The notes beneath the pieces were generated by a model. That model had not been told where the DNA came from, did no database searches, and saw nothing but the letters and a program-made list of their open reading frames with translations. DNA of 64,000 nt, taken from assembly GCA_965208685.1 (NCBI GenBank), contig CBDBPL010000007.1, positions 3,348,001-3,412,000 of the forward strand, in the 5' to 3' direction. Each line of letters begins with the position of its first letter. Position 1 is the first letter of the stretch. Positions 9,766-17,166 of the stretch are shown here, piece after piece. Made by a program: the position numbers and the translations under genes. The stretch is from JAJEFO01 sp965208685 (GTDB taxonomy: Bacteria > Pseudomonadota > Alphaproteobacteria > Rhodobacterales > Rhodobacteraceae).

Positions 9766-9958
9766 CAGAGTGCTTCAGCTTACATTGTTACCTCCGTAAG
9801 CCGCCCTGGCTGCTACCAGCCGAAGCGACAACTGTTGGGTGGGATTCGCACCCACAAGGATGACGCGCCTTTCCACGGCGCACGTGAAAGTTGGTGGTTA
9901 GCCTTTTCTTCCTGCGAGACTTTCACTCGCTGCACATTCACCAGTTAGACTGGCGCAC
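9766..9958 (-). mobile_element. Group II intron, 5' end (domain I) fragment
   Basis: Read on the minus strand, this stretch starts with the group II intron 5' consensus GTGCGCC (at 9958) and continues with segments typical of bacterial domain I: GAGTGAAAGTCTCGCA, CCGTGGAAAGGCGCGTCATC, GTGGGTGCGAATCCCACCC and GGTAGCAGCCAGGGCGGCTT. It then runs directly into the recombinase remnant. No reverse transcriptase/maturase ORF and no domain V/VI were seen, so this is a truncated, inactive copy. The right-hand boundary is exact within a base or two; the left-hand one is approximate. Identification is from remembered sequence resemblance. Confidence 0.7.
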
Positions 9959-10027
9959 CCCCCTACCCAAATCGACCCCGGTTTCAGCGGGCGGCCTTGT
10001 GGATAGTTGACAGAGTGTTTGCGCTGC

Positions 10028-10453
10028 TCATTGTGGCCACTTCCAAGGATCAATGACGGTTACGCCAGCAAGTTCGAATGGTGTGGCGTCTCGTGTCGCA
10101 ACGGCGAATCCGTTAACCTTGGCAACCGCTGCTATCTGAGCGTCCGCCAAACCAATTTTCTTACCTATCGCCTCGCATTGCGTGTTAATTCGCGCAAGTT
10201 CTTCAGCCGCAGGCAGATCAAAGGACAGAATACGATTGGCGCAAAGCCTGCCCAGCGTGAAATCCAGTGCGGCCCAAAGCGCGGTTTTTTTCTTCCCGTC
10301 GGGCAACCGCTCAATGCCAAAGCGAAGTTCCGCCACATTGATTGTGGTCGTAAACAACGCCGGGGCCTGCTGGCTATTCAACCAGTCGACTACCTGCTGA
10401 GCCGGAAGGCGTTTGTTCGGCTCGGAGATTATGTTTGTGTCCAGTACGATCAC
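10028..10453 (-). CDS. PIN-domain ribonuclease toxin, VapC/FitB-like
   Basis: Toxin of a type II toxin-antitoxin pair, 141 residues, the usual VapC size. PIN-domain acidic residues are visible: Asp5 (MIVLDTNIISE), Glu42 (NVAELRFG), Asp104 (GLADAQIA) and Asp122 (ATRDATPF), the Mg2+-dependent RNase site. The wording of the N-terminus and the FELAGVTVIDPW tail are the FitB/VapC type. Its start overlaps the antitoxin stop by four bases (ATGA), so the two are cotranscribed. Confidence 0.92.
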   Translation of the reverse strand: MIVLDTNIISEPNKRLPAQQVVDWLNSQQAPALFTTTINVAELRFGIERLPDGKKKTALWAALDFTLGRLCANRILSFDLPAAEELARINTQCEAIGKKIGLADAQIAAVAKVNGFAVATRDATPFELAGVTVIDPWKWPQ

Positions 10454-10683
10454 CCGAAATCCGCCGCTTCCAAAGTTTCGTCAGAGCGTTCGGTTTCCGG
10501 GAAATCAACGTCGAGTTGCCGCGCAAACGAAACAACCACATCACCCAGTTTTTCGGCAGGGCGCGTTGCTTCGTCCAAAAGCTCACGCACTGCTGCCTCG
10601 GCGCTGATACCGCGTTGGCCCGCTACAAACTTGATGCGGCGATGCACATCATCCGACAGGTTTCTAACAGTCATTGTTGCCAT
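10450..10683 (-). CDS. Ribbon-helix-helix antitoxin, FitA/VapB-like
   Basis: Antitoxin partner of the downstream PIN toxin, 77 residues from an ATG at 10683 that has GGAGG six bases upstream (longer in-frame starts at 10695 and 10737 lack one). The N-terminus MATMTVRNLSDDVHRRIK and the GISAEAAVRELL stretch form a ribbon-helix-helix DNA-binding fold, as in FitA, which represses its own operon. The C-terminal part ending DETLEAADFG is the toxin-wrapping tail. Confidence 0.9.
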   Translation of the reverse strand: MATMTVRNLSDDVHRRIKFVAGQRGISAEAAVRELLDEATRPAEKLGDVVVSFARQLDVDFPETERSDETLEAADFG

Positions 10684-10793
10684 TTCATCCTCCATATCTT
10701 CACTTGATAGCAAAAATATTAAATGACAGCATCGCAAGCAAGTGAGGATTTTGATGTCACTTGTTGTCGCAATTCTTCATGACTTTCCAGTTG

Positions 10794-11030
10794 TCACCTT
10801 GCGGGATCACATCGGCTGTCCCCGATCCCAACCGAAAATTGCCCGTCGACAAGATCGATCACGTGGAAGAACACGTCCGGCTCGCCAAAACGCGCGATGA
10901 AACCGAACCCTTTCTCGACGCGGTAGTGCCGGATCGTGCCTGGACCTGAAGGCATCGATTCAGCCTGGGCAGGGCGGTCCGTCACCTCGCCAATTGTGCT
11001 GCGCGGGGTATCGGAACTGTCGTTGCTCAT
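10794..11030 (-). CDS. Cold-shock-domain protein, apparently frameshifted near its C-terminus
   Basis: The middle of the product is a cold-shock fold: GTIRHYRVEKGFGFIARFG and DVFFHVIDL contain the RNP-1-like KGFGFI and RNP-2-like VFFH motifs. The frame then ends early at SVGIGDSRCDPAR. In the next frame the sequence continues as DVIPQGDNWKVMKNCDNK with a stop at 10757, which looks like the missing last strand, so a one-base indel near 10810-10820 probably truncated it. The start is uncertain: ATG at 11030 or TTG at 11066. It stands alone among mobile-element debris. Confidence 0.65.
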   Translation of the reverse strand: MSNDSSDTPRSTIGEVTDRPAQAESMPSGPGTIRHYRVEKGFGFIARFGEPDVFFHVIDLVDGQFSVGIGDSRCDPAR

Positions 11031-11259
11031 TGCGAAACAGCCTGTATCACCCGTCTTCGAAAGCAAATCCTCGATCCTGGAGTTCTCCGCAGTCGGATTC
11101 CAAAAAATTCAGCGCCCTGGGACTCCGGTCCCGGGGCGGCATGCAGGATTGTCGTGCCATGAAAGTGTGAAAAGCAGGCGGTCATTGTTGCGATTTCCCT
11201 TTGCATCGCGGGCATGGCATCCTTCTTCAGGATGTGTGGTGCCCGAAGGGGGCGCCGCC

Positions 11260-11664
11260 ATGTTCGTCCGTGTCAAGAGGTCCGGACCGCACGAGTACCT
11301 CCAGATCGTCCAGAACCGCCGCGAGGGCAAAAGGGTCAGGCAGACCGTCGTCGCCACGCTCGGCCGGCTCGACAGGCTCGCCGCCAGCCGCGCCGTCGAC
11401 CAGCTCCTGCGTTCCGGCGCCCGCTTCGCCGAGCGCCTGATGGTCCTTGCCGAGGGCGCCGGCGCGGAGCCGGACGCCAGGGTCGCCTCCATCGGCCCGG
11501 CCCTGGTCTTCGAGTGCCTGTGGCGTGAGACCGGGTGCCGGGGCACGATCCGGTCGCTGCTCGCCGGGCGCCGGCACCGGTTCGACGTCGAGCGGGCGGT
11601 GTTCATGACCGTGCTCCACCGGCTGACGGTCTCCGGATCGGACCGCAGCGCGATGCGCTGGTGA
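11260..11664 (+). pseudogene. IS1634-type transposase, N-terminal fragment
   Basis: The 134-residue product begins MFVRVKRSGPHEYLQIVQN and continues with VRQTVVATLGRLDRL and a GSDRSAMRW ending. This is the N-terminal region of IS1634/IS4-superfamily transposases, which normally run to 500 residues or more. The frame stops before any DDE catalytic residue, so it is a dead fragment. It abuts the truncated regulator downstream and may have removed that gene's 5' end. Confidence 0.75.
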
Positions 11665-11692
11665 CGCGATCAGGCCATCGAGGGCGCTCGAA

Positions 11693-12130
11693 ATGAAGGC
11701 GGCCACGGCTATTCACGTCCCGGAACTGACGCCCGATCAATTTCGCGAAATCCAGCGGATCGGGTTTTTGCTCGAGGGCGAAGCCGCGGAAGTTGCGGCA
11801 CAAAAGATCACGCCCCAGCAGCTCAAGAGCCTTGAAGACATTCAGAAGCAGCTTGTCGAAGCAGCTCGTGGCAACCCGACACGAGCAGCGCGTCTCAATC
11901 GCCGGTTCCATTGCAACCTTATGGCTGTTGCGGATATGCCATTGGTGCATGCGACCGTGGAAAACATGTGGGCGCTGAAAGGGCCAATTCTGCGCATCTA
12001 CCAATTGGAAGCGTTGGGAAAGGCGGCCATGGAACAACACGCCCACTACGACGTGCTCGACGGCCTGCGCAACGGTGACGGCGGGAAAGCACGGGAGGCG
12101 ATCCAGCGTGATATTGCGGGCTGCAACGAC
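11693..12130 (+). pseudogene. GntR-family regulator, FCD domain (5' part; interrupted)
   Basis: The product is a ligand-binding FCD domain: HVPELTPDQFREIQRIGFLLEG is the classic join just after the winged helix, followed by the helical bundle with the metal-site residues (RRFHCNLM, EQHAHYDVLDGL). The DNA-binding winged helix is missing; an IS1634 fragment lies where it should be. After ...AIQRDIAGCND the frame runs into a mobile element, and the last residues reappear at 13775. The regulator is therefore broken at both ends. Confidence 0.8.
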
Positions 12131-12413
12131 GTCAGCGACCCCTCCCTGAAGGGAGGGGCTTGAGGAACGAAAGTTCCGAGAGCCCATGCTGACCAGCACA
12201 AGAAAGGAGACTGTCATCCAATCTACCCTGAACCATACGTTGAAGACCAACCCCGGGATGCTTCCTCAGTCCCGGGCTCTTGAAGATTCGTCAGCAGACA
12301 CGCCGGGTCAGGCACGAAACGGGGCGAATCGTGACGCGGGTGGTCAGGTTGTGCGAGGGGAGACCGGCTTCGGCCGGCGTCACCGGGGAAGCGCGAGCGA
12401 CCCCGAGAGCGGC
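12131..12413 (+). ncRNA. Putative omega-RNA of the IscB system
   Basis: The 280 bases between the element's left end and iscB are non-coding and rich in hairpins: CCCCTCCC-TGAA-GGGAGGGG (12139-12158), GGAAC-GAAA-GTTCC (12164-12177), CCCGGGA...TCCCGGG (12252-12276) and CCGGC-TTCG-GCCGG (12364-12377). In known IscB systems the guide RNA scaffold lies just upstream of iscB in the same orientation, with its guide encoded by sequence flanking the element. The motif CCGGGATGCTTCCTCAGTCC resembles a scaffold segment I remember from a characterised omega-RNA. The exact 5' and 3' ends are inferred. Confidence 0.6.
12139..12158 (+). repeat. Left-end hairpin of the ISC element
   Basis: Perfect 8-bp stem (CCCCTCCC/GGGAGGGG) closed by TGAA, eight bases inside the left boundary. 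It shares its loop and inner stem with the right-end hairpin. Subterminal hairpins of this kind are the single-strand recognition sites of HuH transposases in IS200/IS605 elements. Confidence 0.65.
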
Positions 12414-13778
12414 GTGAGCCGCGTCTTCGTCCTGGACCGGTGCGGCGCCCCGCTGATGCCGTGCCACCCGGCCAGGGCGAGAAAGCTCCTGAAGAAGGGA
12501 CGTGCCGTCGTGGTGCGGCTCCATCCGTTCACGATCCGGCTCCGGGACCGGGTCGGAGGGGAGACCCAGGAGGTCGGGCTGAAGGTTGATCCCGGCGCGA
12601 AGACCACCGGCCTGGCGCTGGTGCGGGAGGACGGCGAGGTCCTGTTCCTGGCCGAGATCGAGCACAGGGGAGCAAGAATCAGAAAGGCGATGCGGCAACG
12701 TGCCGGTTACCGGAGACGGCGACGTTCGGCCAACCTGCGCTACCGGAAGAAGCGGTTCCTGAACCGGCGCTCCGACAGGAAGCTCCCGCCCTCGCTGCAG
12801 TCGCGGGTCGACAACGTGGCCTCGTGGACGGAGCGGCTGCGCAGGCTCGCGCCCGTGACCTCCATCGCGTGCGAGGTCGTCCGGTTCGACACCCAGGCGC
12901 TGGAGAACCCGGAGATCGCGGGCGCGGAGTACCAGCAGGGGACCCTCGCCGGCTGCGAGGTCAGGGAATGCCTGCTCGAGAAGTGGGGACGGACGTGCGC
13001 CTATGCCACGGACACGCCGCTGCAAGTCGACCACGTGCGCCCGAAGGCAAGGGGCGGCTCCGACCGGGTCTCGAACCTGGCCCTCGCGTGCCCGTCCTGC
13101 AACCAGGCCAAGGGCGCGCAGCCCGTGGAGACCTTCCTGGCAGGCCGTCCCGAGCGTCTCCGGAGGGTGCTGGCGCAGGCGAAAGCGCCGCTCTCCGCCG
13201 CCGCCGCGGTCAACGCCACCCGCCGCGTCCTGTTCGAGGCATTGAAGCGGACGGGGCTGCCCGTCGCCGGCTCCTCGGGCGGGCGGACGAAGTTCAACCG
13301 CACGCGGCTGGGGATCCCGAAGTCGCATGCCCTCGACGCCGCCTGCGTCGGCGAGACGCCGGCGCTGAAGGGCTGGAGGCAGGGCGTGCTCGCGATCCGG
13401 GCCATGGGCCGGGGCGCGTATGCGCGGACCCGCGTGGACCGGTCCGGCTTCCCGGTCGGATACCTGATGGCGGAGAAGTCCGTGCGCGGCTTCCGCACGG
13501 GCGACATCGTGCGCGCGACCGTGCCCTCGGGAAAGAAAAGGGGTGTCCACGTGGGCCGTGTCGCGGTGCGCCGGACAGGCTCCTTCAACGTCCAGACGGC
13601 GCGGGGGACGGTGCAGGGGATCTCGCACCGGCACTGCCGTGTCGTCCAGCGCGCCGACGGCTACGGATACGTCCTCGAGACGTCACGGAAAGAGGAGAAG
13701 ACAACGATGCACGGAACACGGGAGCCCGCATTCCTCCCCGCCCTGAAGGACGGGGTTTCCTGCGGGATGATTGGATGA
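12414..13778 (+). CDS. iscB: IscB RNA-guided endonuclease (Cas9 ancestor family)
   Basis: 454 residues from a GTG at 12414. Domains in order: PLMP domain (GAPLMPCHPARARKLLKKGR, residues 11-30), RuvC-I with Asp59 (KVDPGAKTTG), Arg-rich bridge helix (86-120), RuvC-II with Glu154 (ACEVVRFD), HNH domain (195-235) with His207 in QVDHVRPKARGGS and CPSCNQAKG, RuvC-III with His305/Asp308 (SHALDAA), then a C-terminal TAM/RNA-interacting region. All nuclease residues are present, so it could be active as a nickase pair guided by the upstream RNA. One oddity: the usual first CxxC of the HNH knuckle reads CAYA, leaving only Cys195. The last residues run through the right-end hairpin and the stop lies at the junction. 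Longer starts from 12186 would translate the omega-RNA. Confidence 0.92.
   Translation: MSRVFVLDRCGAPLMPCHPARARKLLKKGRAVVVRLHPFTIRLRDRVGGETQEVGLKVDPGAKTTGLALVREDGEVLFLAEIEHRGARIRKAMRQRAGYRRRRRSANLRYRKKRFLNRRSDRKLPPSLQSRVDNVASWTERLRRLAPVTSIACEVVRFDTQALENPEIAGAEYQQGTLAGCEVRECLLEKWGRTCAYATDTPLQVDHVRPKARGGSDRVSNLALACPSCNQAKGAQPVETFLAGRPERLRRVLAQAKAPLSAAAAVNATRRVLFEALKRTGLPVAGSSGGRTKFNRTRLGIPKSHALDAACVGETPALKGWRQGVLAIRAMGRGAYARTRVDRSGFPVGYLMAEKSVRGFRTGDIVRATVPSGKKRGVHVGRVAVRRTGSFNVQTARGTVQGISHRHCRVVQRADGYGYVLETSRKEEKTTMHGTREPAFLPALKDGVSCGMIG
13736..13755 (+). repeat. Right-end hairpin of the ISC element
   Basis: CCCCGCCC-TGAA-GGACGGGG, an 8-bp stem with one C/A mismatch, about 20 bases inside the right boundary. 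Its core matches the left-end hairpin, and it also encodes the LPALKDGV end of IscB. This hairpin type is common at the right ends of TnpB/IscB elements. Confidence 0.65.
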
Positions 13779-13822
13779 TTGCCTGGATCAAGGAACGGCA
13801 GAAAGAAACCGAAGAGGCCTGA
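13775..13822 (+). pseudogene. GntR-family regulator, C-terminal tail (3' part; interrupted)
   Basis: Encodes MIAWIKERQKETEEA and a stop, a charged tail typical of FCD regulators. It is in frame with the fragment ending at 12130 when the intervening element is removed (...RDIAGCND + MIAWIK...). It is therefore the displaced 3' end of that gene. Confidence 0.65.
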
Positions 13823-13863
13823 CGAATTTCGGCCGGGCCACCCTTGATGCCCGTCCGACCTCT

Positions 13864-13956
13864 TCAGAGTTCGATCCAGATGGTCTTTAGCTCAGAATAT
13901 CTATCAAGCGCGTGCAAGGACTTGTCCCGTCCCGGGAGCGGCTTCGTTCCAACTTG
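13864..13956 (-). pseudogene. Aldehyde dehydrogenase, C-terminal remnant
   Basis: The last 30 codons on this strand read GRDKSLHALDRYSELKTIWIEL and a stop, the hallmark C-terminus of PuuC/AldH-type aldehyde dehydrogenases. Nothing upstream on this strand resembles the rest of the enzyme: the frame runs into sequence antisense to the CoA-transferase. It is a decayed tail of a gene lost during rearrangement. The remaining bases up to 14163 hold no other recognisable feature. Confidence 0.6.
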
Positions 13957-14163
13957 CCTGGTGTCGGCGTGTGAGCTGGCACTGACCATGACATTGGGAT
14001 GATCAAGCTGCATGCACCGGCCCTTGACTGCGATACGCTCTACGCCGAAAGAGAGGCGTCGGAAAATCGTGTACCAAGATCGCACCCGACCATGATCCGC
14101 TGCCGCTGTGCATCGAAACGTGGGGGCACGCAATTGATGCTGTCCGCGAGAGGATGGGCTGAC

Positions 14164-15363
14164 ATGGGACTGCCGCTCGAAGGAGTGCGCGTGCTCGCCG
14201 TCGAGCAATACGGGGCCGGTCCATTCGGCACCCAGCACCTCGCCGACCTCGGTGCAGAAGTTATCAAGGTCGAAAACCGGCATACCGGTGGCGACTACGC
14301 GCGTGCTCTCGGCCCCTACTTCGTCGAAGGAGCCAAGGGCGACGACAACAGCCTCTTCTTCCAGTCGATCAACCGGAACAAGAAGAGCCTGACACTCGAC
14401 CTGGGCCAATCCGAGGCGCAACAGATCTTCAGGCAACTCGTCGTCGGTGCGGATGCCGTGGCGAACAACCTTCGCGGAGACGTCCCGGAGAAGCTTGGCC
14501 TGACATACGATGCCCTGAAATCGGCAAACGCCGCCATCGTCTGCGCTCACTGCTCGGGCTATGGCCGCGAGGGTCCGAGACGCGAGTGGCCCGGCTATGA
14601 CTACCTCATGCAGGCCGAGACCGGCTACTTCCACCTCACCGGCGAACCCGAAGCACCTCCAACCCGAGTGGGGATGTCCGTAGTGGACTTCATGGCAGGG
14701 ACCTACATGGCACTGGGTCTCGTAGCTGGGGTCCTGTCCGCACGGTCGACTGGCCAGGGTAGGGACATCGACGTGAACCTCTACGACACCGCCCTCTACA
14801 ATCTCAGCTATCTCAACACCTGGGCGTTGAACTCAGGCTATGATCCCTTGCGCGTGCCGCGTTCGGCCCATGTCTCGCTTGTGCCCTGCCAACTCTACCG
14901 CACGTCGGACGGCTGGATATACGTGATGTGCAACAAGGAGAAGTTCTGGCCGGAACTGTGTGAAGCCGTTGGGCGTCCGGACCTCGCCCGGGACCCTCGG
15001 TTCGCGACCTATGCTGACCGGCTCGACCGGCGCGACGAACTCACGGTCATCCTCGACGAGGCATTGTCGGCCAGGACGAGCGATGCGTGGCTGCGCGAGC
15101 TTCGGGGGCGCGTCCCTGTCGCGCCGATTCGCACGCCCCGCGCCGCGCTCCAGGATTCCAGGCTGGAGGCAGAGGAGAAGATCGAAACCTTGGCGCTTGA
15201 CGGCAGCGAGGAGTTCCGGATGTTGCGTTCCCCGATCCGCGCTGGCGGCAATGACGCTTCGCGAGCCTGCCCCCCCATGGGCCACGACACCGTCGAGATA
15301 CTGCAGGACGCAGGCTATTCGGCTGAGGACATTGCGGGGTTTCGCGAGAGGAGCCTGATCTAG
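14164..15363 (+). CDS. CaiB/BaiF family CoA-transferase (family III)
   Basis: 399 residues, the normal size for family III CoA-transferases such as formyl-CoA transferase, CaiB or succinyl-CoA:carboxylate transferases. The N-terminus (LPLEGVRVLAVEQYGAGPFGTQHLADLGAEVIKVE, seen in parts) and the QSINRNKKSLTLDL, SGYGREGP and YDYLMQAETG blocks are characteristic; the active Asp lies in the RVGMSVVDFMAGTYMA region. I start at the ATG at 14164 with GAGAGGATGGG upstream; the longer frame from 13999 has no family resemblance. It stands alone, so its acyl substrate is unknown. Confidence 0.9.
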   Translation: MGLPLEGVRVLAVEQYGAGPFGTQHLADLGAEVIKVENRHTGGDYARALGPYFVEGAKGDDNSLFFQSINRNKKSLTLDLGQSEAQQIFRQLVVGADAVANNLRGDVPEKLGLTYDALKSANAAIVCAHCSGYGREGPRREWPGYDYLMQAETGYFHLTGEPEAPPTRVGMSVVDFMAGTYMALGLVAGVLSARSTGQGRDIDVNLYDTALYNLSYLNTWALNSGYDPLRVPRSAHVSLVPCQLYRTSDGWIYVMCNKEKFWPELCEAVGRPDLARDPRFATYADRLDRRDELTVILDEALSARTSDAWLRELRGRVPVAPIRTPRAALQDSRLEAEEKIETLALDGSEEFRMLRSPIRAGGNDASRACPPMGHDTVEILQDAGYSAEDIAGFRERSLI

Positions 15364-15404
15364 CCTCGATTCCCAACTGAAGGGAACAATGTGCGCCCTG
15401 GCTT

Positions 15405-15881
15405 TCAAAAGAAGCGTATCCTGAGGGTCCGGTTTCCGAGCCACGGGATTGGCTCGGCGATCTCTGCGTAGCGTGCGGCAAGCAGGAGCGGGTTGTTGGC
15501 GCGCCGTCCCAGTGTGACGATGATCTCGTCCTCGGTGATCCTGATGGCCGCGCTGGCGTTGACGAGCTTGCGGAAGATGGTGCGCGCCTTCGCGACCTCG
15601 AAGCCCTGTCCGACGCGGATGCCGAGGATCCTGTAGAGGCTGCTGGCCATCAGCGTGAGCTGGACGTCGAGATCGATGCGCAAGGGCACGGCGGCGGAGA
15701 GCGCGTCCATGTGGAAGAAGTCGATGGCGTCGGCGATGGTGTTCTCGATCACCATGCGGCGGGCGTAGCGGTCGACGAGCCTGGCCGCGGGCTCGTCCAT
15801 CTGGTTGCTCAGCAGCAGGGTCGGCTTTTCGTGGCCGAGATCGGTGACGGCAATCTGGCGGATCTCGCCGGGCATGGTCAT
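15405..15881 (-). pseudogene. DDE transposase, C-terminal fragment
   Basis: Product resembles the C-terminal part of a DDE transposase: EIRQIAVTDLGHEKPTLLLS, then RMVIENTIADAIDFFHMDAL, which carries the conserved Glu of the DDE triad, then a LMASSLYRILGIRVGQG helix. The first two catalytic Asp residues and the whole N-terminal half are missing. The frame stays open upstream only to about 15935. No inverted repeats could be paired, so the family is uncertain. Confidence 0.65.
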
Positions 15882-16033
15882 CAGCTGGTCGGAGCCGAGT
15901 TCGGCGGCCTGAGAGATTCGTGCGGGATTGCGTCAAGGCTTCAGGCGTCAACTTCGAATATTTTGACTATTTCGATTGATTCGAATAAAGATCCGCCTTG
16001 CGTGCATGTCAGCAAACCGAACTGGAGCAAGTC

Positions 16034-16498
16034 ATGACCGCCCTTGGGAAGGAGGCGTTCCTTGACCGACTGCCTGACGAGGTCGAGATCAGGAATGCCG
16101 AACAACTCAGAACCATCGTCGCCTCGCAGATCAGGGAAGGTGAGCGGACAACGCTGTCACTCGCTCTCGATGGCGGGAAGGCCCAAAGTGTGACATTGAC
16201 GCCCGCGCTTGCAGCGTCACTGCTCGAGGTGCTCCGGCTTGTCTCGAGCGGGCGCGGGTTTCGGATGATCCCGGTCGAGTCGGAGCTTACGACTCAGCAA
16301 GCCGCGGACCTGTTGAATGTCTCTCGTCCCTTCCTTGTGAAACTTCTGGAAGAGGGCGAAATCCCGTTCACGAAGACCGGGCGGCACCGGCGCGTGCGTG
16401 CGGACGATCTCTTTGCCTACAAGGAGAAACGCGATGCGGCACGCTCGGATGCCTTGGGTGATCTCGCTCGGGTGGATGCAGAAGACGGACTCGTATGA
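16034..16498 (+). CDS. Excisionase-type helix-turn-helix protein, antitoxin of PIN module
   Basis: 154 residues. The C-terminal half is an excisionase/MerR-like helix-turn-helix: LTTQQAADLLNVSRPFLVKL followed by GRHRRVRADDLFAYK. The N-terminal half is an acidic dimerisation region. Such proteins are found directly upstream of PIN_3-type toxins as their antitoxin and autorepressor. I use the ATG at 16034 (GGAGCAAG upstream) rather than 15998. Its stop overlaps the next gene's ATG, which supports the pairing. Confidence 0.85.
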   Translation: MTALGKEAFLDRLPDEVEIRNAEQLRTIVASQIREGERTTLSLALDGGKAQSVTLTPALAASLLEVLRLVSSGRGFRMIPVESELTTQQAADLLNVSRPFLVKLLEEGEIPFTKTGRHRRVRADDLFAYKEKRDAARSDALGDLARVDAEDGLV

Positions 16499-17070
16499 AG
16501 GGCCACACCGACCGGTTCACCGCGCTGATTGATGCATGCGTCTTGGGCGGCGCACTGCGCCGGAACATGATCCTGAGCTTGGCCGAAGCGGGTCTGTTCC
16601 GCCCACGGCGGAGTGCGCGCATCCTCAATGAAACCCAGAAAGCCACCTCTGAGATCACAAAGGGGGCGACAGATGGATCCCGGCAACGCGCATCAATTGA
16701 AGCGGCGTTCCCGGAGTCGCTTGTGGCAGGGTACGAAGTGTTCGAGGGCAATCTCGACCTGCCCGATCCAGACGACAACCACGTCCTGGCCGCGGCGATC
16801 TCGACCTCAGCCTCGGTGATCGTGACCGACAATCTCGGAGACTTTCCGGCGGAGGTACTTGCTCCACATGCGATTGACGAAATTTCGGCAGATGATTTCC
16901 TCGCTGACACTATCGAAATTGATCCGCCAGAGGCCATTCTGGCGCTGCAGCGCATGCGGGAGCGGTTCGAAAACCCAGCTATCGACGCACCGGCCCTCAT
17001 ACACAAGTCCGAGGCGCAAGGCCTCCTCCAGGTCGCCACGCTCATGAAAGAGTACAAGTCATTCTTGTGA
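16495..17070 (+). CDS. PIN-domain toxin (PIN_3 family)
   Basis: 191 residues. The PIN fold is marked by Asp13 (LIDACVLGG), the DLPDPDDNHVLAAAI block (Asp91, Asp93, Asp94) and VIVTDNLGDFP (Asp112), which together make the metal-binding RNase site. The order antitoxin-toxin with a four-base overlap is that of a type II system. A helical C-terminal extension of about 70 residues is usual for this subfamily. Confidence 0.87.
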   Translation: MKGHTDRFTALIDACVLGGALRRNMILSLAEAGLFRPRRSARILNETQKATSEITKGATDGSRQRASIEAAFPESLVAGYEVFEGNLDLPDPDDNHVLAAAISTSASVIVTDNLGDFPAEVLAPHAIDEISADDFLADTIEIDPPEAILALQRMRERFENPAIDAPALIHKSEAQGLLQVATLMKEYKSFL

Positions 17071-17166
17071 GAATGTGTGGGTCGCAGAAATGCGCTGAGA
17101 TGGCGAAAACAAAGACTGCCTCAGCGGACAGCAGACCGATTTGAGAAAACTCATCGGGGGCACAGG

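Larger units (their letters stand above)
12131..13774 (+). mobile_element. ISC-type (IS200/IS605-like) element carrying omega-RNA and iscB
   Basis: About 1.64 kb inserted within the last codons of a gntR-type gene. The left end has a hairpin with a CCCTGAAGGG core (12139-12158), and the right end carries a matching hairpin with the same CCCTGAAGG core (13736-13755), as in IS200/IS605 relatives. Between them lie a structured non-coding region and iscB. No Y1 transposase (TnpA) gene is present, so it would need one in trans. Removing it restores the regulator frame, which fixes the ends within a few bases; an 8-base repeat (GGATGATT twice) at the right junction leaves some ambiguity. Confidence 0.75.

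Noticed and set aside
8911..9948. A 345-codon plus-strand open frame over the recombinase and intron region
   Set aside because: It runs antisense to the recognisable zinc-ribbon recombinase and across a group II intron end; composition and lack of motifs mark it as a shadow.
12291..13634. A 447-codon open frame on the minus strand through iscB
   Set aside because: It is the GC-rich antisense shadow of iscB; its product is Arg/Pro/His-rich with no family motifs, whereas the plus strand has all IscB catalytic motifs.
12139..13755. CRISPR-like repeat from the two CCCTGAAGG hairpins
   Set aside because: Only two copies, 1.6 kb apart, at the ends of one element; no spacer array exists in this window.
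13864..14634. A 256-codon minus-strand frame overlapping the CoA-transferase
   Set aside because: Only its last 30 codons resemble a protein family (aldehyde dehydrogenase tail); the rest is antisense to the CoA-transferase gene.
15998..17070. Phage excisionase/integrase module
   Set aside because: The helix-turn-helix protein is excisionase-like, but its partner is a PIN ribonuclease overlapping it by four bases, so a toxin-antitoxin pair fits better and no integrase is present.
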